64,000 bases of DNA from Gibbula magus (lineage: Eukaryota; Mollusca; Gastropoda; Trochida; Trochidae), in the NCBI GenBank assembly GCA_936450465.1, contig OW388293.1:41126982-41190981 (forward strand), given 5' to 3'. The first letter of the stretch is position 1, and every line of letters begins with the position of its first letter. The notes beneath the pieces were generated by a model that was not told the origin of the DNA, ran no database searches, and saw only the letters and a list, made by a program, of their open reading frames with translations. This document shows, piece by piece, positions 59,254 to 64,000 of this stretch. The position numbers and the translations under genes were made by a program.

Positions 59254-59310
59254 ATATATAAAACCATGGGTAACCGAGGATGTGTCAATGTGTGATGTGC
59301 TGAATGTCTT
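59254..59310. repeat. Inverted copy of the CTCGGTTACCCATGG repeat
   Basis: TATATAAAACCATGGGTAAC, CGAGGATGTGTCAATGTGTG and ATGTGCTGAATGTCTTTA are the reverse complement of 57878-57935, making a 1.4-kb inverted pair around the SINE and foldbacks. Confidence 0.75.
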
Positions 59311-60105
59311 TATAAGGCAAATATTGTGTAGTATAAATTAAGATGGGACGTGTTGTGGTAATGTTAATATATGGCGACATGGCTGCATGTGAAGTAATGC
59401 TTCACGGAAGAGAGCGATGGTGGTGGCTGTTGAAGTGAAGATCCACGACTTAATGAAGGGATGAATCGGGGTTTAAGTGTAGTTCAGATAATCTAAACGT
59501 CGGTTTATGTGCGATGACTGCGCACCCGACGTAGGGAGACGTTTAGTATGCTTGACTAGGGGTTCACGAAGTGGTGGTTGAAGGCTAACAAATAGGGTAT
59601 GATGCCCAATGGTCGATGAAGAAGTGATTATTGTCAAAATACTGATGGTTCATGGTGAATTTTATTGAAGTGTTCGTTGATGAAGTGATGGTTCTTGGTT
59701 CATATAGTGATTGTTCATAGATATTAGATGAGTGTTACTTGGAAACAGTGCTACCAGACAAAGTGAGCGTATCACAATATCTGGTGGTTTTTGGCACAGG
59801 AAATTGAGGATACCCAAGATCTCAATGTAAACAATGTATATAAAAGTATCCACGCCCCCTCTATACAATAGGCTAAAGGAGCGACACCGCCATCTTGGTT
59901 TTGTTTTCAAACCCCTCGACTACAAACCAGGGTTTATCTTACTTGAACCTGTGGGCTAGGTCAGTAACTATTACATGATTTGAGGTTTTGAATGGCTAAT
60001 GCTAGGATTTCAACAGACACTGAAATACATATGTTTAGCCCAAACCTTGCACTAATGATAAGAGAATGATTAGGAACTAGAAATATGTGCATGTGATGCA
60101 CTGTG
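59311..60105. other. Intergenic, no gene recognised
   Basis: Less AT-rich than average, with loosely repetitive GATGAAGTG-type phrases near 59600-59700. No coding region recognised. Confidence 0.4.
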
Positions 60106-60925
60106 ATGTCCCCCGCTCCAACTTTCAATCCAACCTAGTCATATTACCCTTATTTTTCACTTATGCTAAGCACTAAGTTCAATACTGCATTAATAACGAG
60201 AAATCAAAAATTCAGAATAGCCAGAAGTAGCAAAAGGCACCACTCTATCACTATGTCTAAGCAAATACAAAGTTTGGTGAAAATTTATTGAACGGTTTTT
60301 GAGATAGAGGCCGGAAAATATGCACTTAGTTCAAATTGTTTCCATGAAAACCATAAAGAAAAAAAAATTCAGAATAACCAAAATAGCAAAAGGCACCACT
60401 CCACCACTAGGTCTAACTACATACCAAGTTTTGTGAAAAAATATTGAACGCTTTTTTAAATAGAGGCCGGAAAAGGTCCTTACCCTCAATATGCACTAAG
60501 TTCAAATTGTTTCCATGGAAACCAGAAAAAATATAAAAATTCAGAATAACCAAAATAGCAAAAGGCACCACTCCACCACTAGGTCTAACCACCTACCAAG
60601 TTTCGTAAAGAAATACTAGATAGATTTTGAAATAGAGGCCGGAAAAGGTCCCTACCCCAAATTTGCACTAAGTTCAAATTGTTTCCATGGAAACTAGAAA
60701 AAATAAAAAATTCAGAATAACCAAAATTGCAAAAGGCACCACTCCACCACTAGGTCTAACCACATACCAAGTTTCGTGAAAAAATATTGAACGGTTTTTG
60801 AGATACGGCCCGGAAAAGAAAGCATTTCGGAATAACGGAATAAAGGAATGACGGAATAACTGAATGACGGAATGACGGACAGAGGCGAAAACATTATGTC
60901 TCCCGAAAAAAATTTCGGGGGACAT
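60106..60925. mobile_element. Non-autonomous element with ATGTCCCCCG ends and 170-bp tandem repeats
   Basis: ATGTCCCCCG (60106-60115) pairs with CGGGGGACAT (60916-60925). Inside are four tandem units of about 160-172 bp, marked by TTCAGAATAACC (or TAGCC) near 60209, 60368, 60540 and 60709, and by GCAAAAGGCACCACTC. A GACGGAATGACGGA tract precedes the right end. Third member of the CCCCCG-ended class. Confidence 0.75.
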
Positions 60926-61004
60926 AACAAGTTATCATACTTATAGTAAGAATATTCTCTCCTTAGTATGGATATATCAGCAATGCAAGATCTGTTCTAG
61001 TTTA

Positions 61005-61270
61005 AAAAAATAGAGTCATTGGCTTAGTATCAGACTTTCAGGCTTTAAACAATAAACTAAATAAGTTTCAAAATATATAGGTCTTAAATTAAAACAAATC
61101 TTCAATTTAGAATTCCCATTGGCCCAGGAGTCTGCACATAAAATTTCAGCATCAGTGCTTCTGGAGAAGAAGTCGAAAAAGTGAAAAGTTTACAGATGGA
61201 CAGACCGACAGACACAGGATGCCATGCCATGCCTAAAGTCCATCGGCCCTTTCAGGTCTGATTAGCTAAA
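61005..61270 (+). mobile_element. AGCCATTGGCTC repeat family, diverged short copy
   Basis: Starts AATAGAGTCATTGGCT, contains CTGGAGAAGAAGTCGAAAAA and a GGACAGACCGACAGAC tract, and ends GGTCTGATTAGCTAAAAAT. Internally deleted relative to 42831-43674. Confidence 0.5.
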
Positions 61271-62005
61271 AATTCTAAATATTTTGTCTCTATTCCAACT
61301 ATTTGAAGAGCAATCAATGATGATAAATGTTCACCAATAACCAGTCTCCCAAAAGAGTTTACTCAAGTCATATCTTCCCACAATTTTTTTTGTTTCTCAT
61401 GTCATTTCTTACCACATAACCTATTTTCTGAATTGGACATTTTTTTAGCAAGCATGACAGCAACAGTGAATCTTGATGGTTTTAAATAAAAATTTAATAG
61501 TTTGGACGTTGTTTCAGAAAAAATAAGCATTTGATCGGTCTCTTCCTTCACATGTGCGATGAGCACCACATGTGTGATGAGCACATATTTCTAACAAAGC
61601 TGTAAGACACTATTTGATTAAGGACAGTATCCATGTTGCAAATCTTCACTACCAGGTGATTTTGAACAGAGAAATATAGCCCAATTGCTACAGAGGTTAT
61701 CTGGGAGGATATAAGTTGAGTAACTTCTATGAGGAGATAATGTTGCAGGACTGGTTAAACATGTATGAGAATATACATTACTTGATAAAGTACTTGAGAG
61801 AATGACATGGAATGTTAACCAAAAGGACACGACTCTGAACTCATGCCGATTCTGCCGAAATCTACATCTGCAGAATATAATGACACAGCCTCATTTTGAT
61901 CATGCATTTATTGCCAGGATATTCTCAATATACCTGAATGGTTACCATAATTGTAGGAGTAAGCATGAATGTATTACATGAAATCTGAACATGGCAGCAA
62001 GTTTT
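61271..62005. other. Intergenic, no gene recognised
   Basis: AT-rich, only short frames. A near-repeat of 'atgtg(c/t)gatgagcac' lies at about 61553-61580. Confidence 0.4.
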
Positions 62006-62512
62006 AAAAAAGAGAGCCATGGGCTCTGTTACTCATCAGGATTTATATTGTTTGATGTTGAAAACTGAAATGGATTGTTTTTTAATATAATTTAGTCTTA
62101 CACTCACACTCTGAAAAAATTTTTATGCGGACTCTGAAAAAAGTATTTATTCTGACTCTGAAAAAAGTATTTATTCTGACTCTGAAAAAAAGTATCTATT
62201 CTAAAAATGTTGAAAGGAGACTGTAAGAACTTGGATTTTCAGTAAAAGAATCTCCTTCTTTTTTCAATATTTTGTTTTGAGAAGAAATCGTGTCAAGATT
62301 TTGGGTGGACCCCCTGACACGCCGATATTCGACAGGGGGTCAAGTCCAAATGAACCAACTTGCTTCTACATGTAATAAACATGTTATTCTAAAAAATTCA
62401 GCTTCCTATTCCTATCAAAAATGTGATAAGTTTACAGACAATGGAAGAAACCGGACGATGGCCCATGCTATAAGCTCATCTGGCCTTCCAGGCCTGATGA
62501 GCTAAAAATCAA
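62006..62512 (+). mobile_element. AGCCATTGGCTC repeat family, copy near right end
   Basis: AGAGCCATGGGCTCTG and CTCATCAGGA at the head; GGCCTGATGAGCTAAAAAT at the tail (complementary to CTCATCAGG at the head). Three tandem pieces of TATTCTGACTCTGAAAAAA-type sequence lie near 62115-62200. Confidence 0.6.
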
Positions 62513-62775
62513 ACTGGTAAGCAATTAAATGACAGGGAGATCAGGTTTTTCTTTTTTTGAGACAAAATTCGAAGGGTTATGATTATTATTCATGATTTTA
62601 TGCTATTCAAGCTCATAAAAGCTACATCCTAGATAATGTTAATGTGAATAATTGGAAATTATGCTTCGATCACCTAAATGTTGTACCATAAATATGCTCA
62701 CAGGAGTGTTCTCTTCAATTTCATTTCAACAGAAACTACAATGGTTGCACTGACACTTTAAGATGGCAATGACCT

Positions 62776-64000
62776 TTAACCAAAATGGAGTTTCAAGTGA
62801 TCTTTGAAGCTCCCTCTTTCAATGTGTTCATTACAATGAAAACAAGACTCTGATTCTGTTGAACATTTCTCACAGAACACAGACATAACTTCTGAAGTCA
62901 AAGTGTTTGTCATCTTCACTGTCATGTCATTAAATATCACCAGTCTTGAGTCTCCTTCCACAGACTGAACATCACCGCAGGTCGAGCAACAGAAGATCAT
63001 ATTCTGTTCCTCATCCACAGGAAGAGCAATGAAGGAATCAGAATCTGAGTAACTGGCTCTCTCAACAAGCATGTCTTCAGGGCCTGATGGGGAACGTATG
63101 GGAGGTTTGATGCAGAGGTCTTGTCTTGATCTCTCACCATCACAGCTGGTGGTAAATGCTAACCCTTGCTCTTGGATGTCCACAGAATCAAGTCCAGATC
63201 CCTTCTCAGCATAGTCAACAGGAGGATCTTCAGGGCCTGATGGGGAACGTATGGGAAGTTTGATGGGGTGGTCTTGTCTTGTTCTCTCACCATCAACGCT
63301 AGGGGCACCTGAAAATGCTAACCTTTGCTCTTTGATGTCCACAGAATCAAATCCAGATCCCTTCTCAGCAAAGTAAACAGGATTACCTCCAGCTGCAAGG
63401 AGACCCACATTATTCGCATGTAGATCCACCGAGTCCAAATCACATCTATTGTCACCAATGTGAGTCATTTTTAAACTGTAAACAGATGCCTTGGAATCTT
63501 CACTTAGGACTCGGCTGTTAAGATCCACATTAAGACCTCCAGGTACTATAATTTCCTGCTTGATAGGTCCCCTGGAATGTGTTTTAAGAACTTCAGCTTC
63601 CTTTATCAAAATATCATTTGCTTTTGCATGGGACAGTTCTTCTTCACATTTAATATTATGAACATCAAAGAGTGTTCCAGGATGTTCTGTCTTACATACA
63701 ACACTTGTTGAAGGGACAGTTCCAAAGAGCTTTTTTTGATCTTCTGTCTTAGATTCTGCTTTACTTGTGTCAAGCAATCTTTCAAAAGACGTTTCAGTGC
63801 TAGCATCACATTTTAAAGGCACAGATTCCGTTGTATTTGTCCCAACATAAGCATAACTTCTAAAACTTCTATTTTTTTGAAATTTAATGAAATTTTCAGT
63901 ATCACTGGGATCTATATGCGTTTCAAAGAATTGTGTGAGTACTTCTCCTTCATGGCCTTGTTCTGTCAACTTGAGATTTTTAGGATCCACAGTTTTTGTT
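62776..64000 (-). CDS. C-terminal part of an unrecognised protein with CxxC pairs and a C2H2-like finger (partial)
   Basis: The frame is open to the window edge: 5' of the apparent GTG at 63990 it continues in frame, so the true start lies outside the window. At least 407 residues, ending in HLKLHFG. The first 300 residues are acidic, Ser/Thr-rich and probably disordered. A block of about 52 residues is duplicated in tandem (AEKGSGFDSVDIKEQRLAF and AEKGSGLDSVDIQEQGLAF, each ending PIRSPSGPED). The last 75 residues hold CSTC, CEKC and CFHC followed by H-x3-H (C-x2-C-x11-H-x3-H), a zinc-ribbon-like pair plus a one-residue-short C2H2 finger. Possibly a nuclear protein; function unknown. There may be introns upstream. 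Confidence 0.65.
   Translation of the reverse strand, partial: TKTVDPKNLKLTEQGHEGEVLTQFFETHIDPSDTENFIKFQKNRSFRSYAYVGTNTTESVPLKCDASTETSFERLLDTSKAESKTEDQKKLFGTVPSTSVVCKTEHPGTLFDVHNIKCEEELSHAKANDILIKEAEVLKTHSRGPIKQEIIVPGGLNVDLNSRVLSEDSKASVYSLKMTHIGDNRCDLDSVDLHANNVGLLAAGGNPVYFAEKGSGFDSVDIKEQRLAFSGAPSVDGERTRQDHPIKLPIRSPSGPEDPPVDYAEKGSGLDSVDIQEQGLAFTTSCDGERSRQDLCIKPPIRSPSGPEDMLVERASYSDSDSFIALPVDEEQNMIFCCSTCGDVQSVEGDSRLVIFNDMTVKMTNTLTSEVMSVFCEKCSTESESCFHCNEHIERGSFKDHLKLHFG

Overview
This is an AT-rich, gene-poor eukaryotic window. It is almost certainly from a mollusc: it holds secreted polysaccharide-lyase family 14 (PL14, alginate-lyase type) genes known from algae-eating molluscs, intron-poor atypical Cys-loop receptor genes, tRNA-derived SINE heads and many short non-autonomous repeats. 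The organism call is inference; no species is claimed.

Layout. At 1-14 kb there are two complete single-exon Cys-loop (nicotinic-receptor-like) genes on the minus strand (1054-2217 and 12691-13776). A small decayed fragment of a third lies near 6.8 kb, among MITE-like repeats, a 36-bp minisatellite and hairpin-ended mobile elements. At 19-56 kb lies a PL14 cluster: two divergent genes on the minus strand (19262-21347, 26757-30447), then three closely similar copies on the plus strand (37366-38831, the pseudogene at 45193-46631, and 55035-56466). All five share one architecture: TATA box, short non-coding leader exon, a small exon coding the signal peptide with a phase-1 donor, and one large exon coding the whole enzyme domain. 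The small first coding exons are easy to miss, because the large exon has no ATG of its own at its start. The plus-strand copies are separated by two copies of a block made of a 65-bp minisatellite and a set of mobile elements. Insertions present in some blocks and absent from others let the duplications be ordered.

From 56.5 to 62.7 kb there is only repeat-rich DNA: long foldbacks, (TA)n tracts, a SINE nested inside a foldback, and a 170-bp tandem-repeat element. At the right edge (62776-64000, minus) is the C-terminal part of an unrecognised protein with paired CxxC motifs and a degenerate C2H2 finger. A broken Tc1-like transposase lies at 23.2-24.4 kb.

How the parts relate. The PL14 proteins are predicted to be secreted and to cleave uronate-rich algal polysaccharide, probably in the gut. 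The receptor-like genes are a separate lineage-specific family with altered ligand-site and pore residues. The most notable unexplained structure is a class of non-autonomous elements built as inverted repeat, body, inverted repeat and a large nested hairpin. It is seen in three sequence-unrelated families here, repeatedly next to minisatellites, and it resembles Helentron-associated elements.
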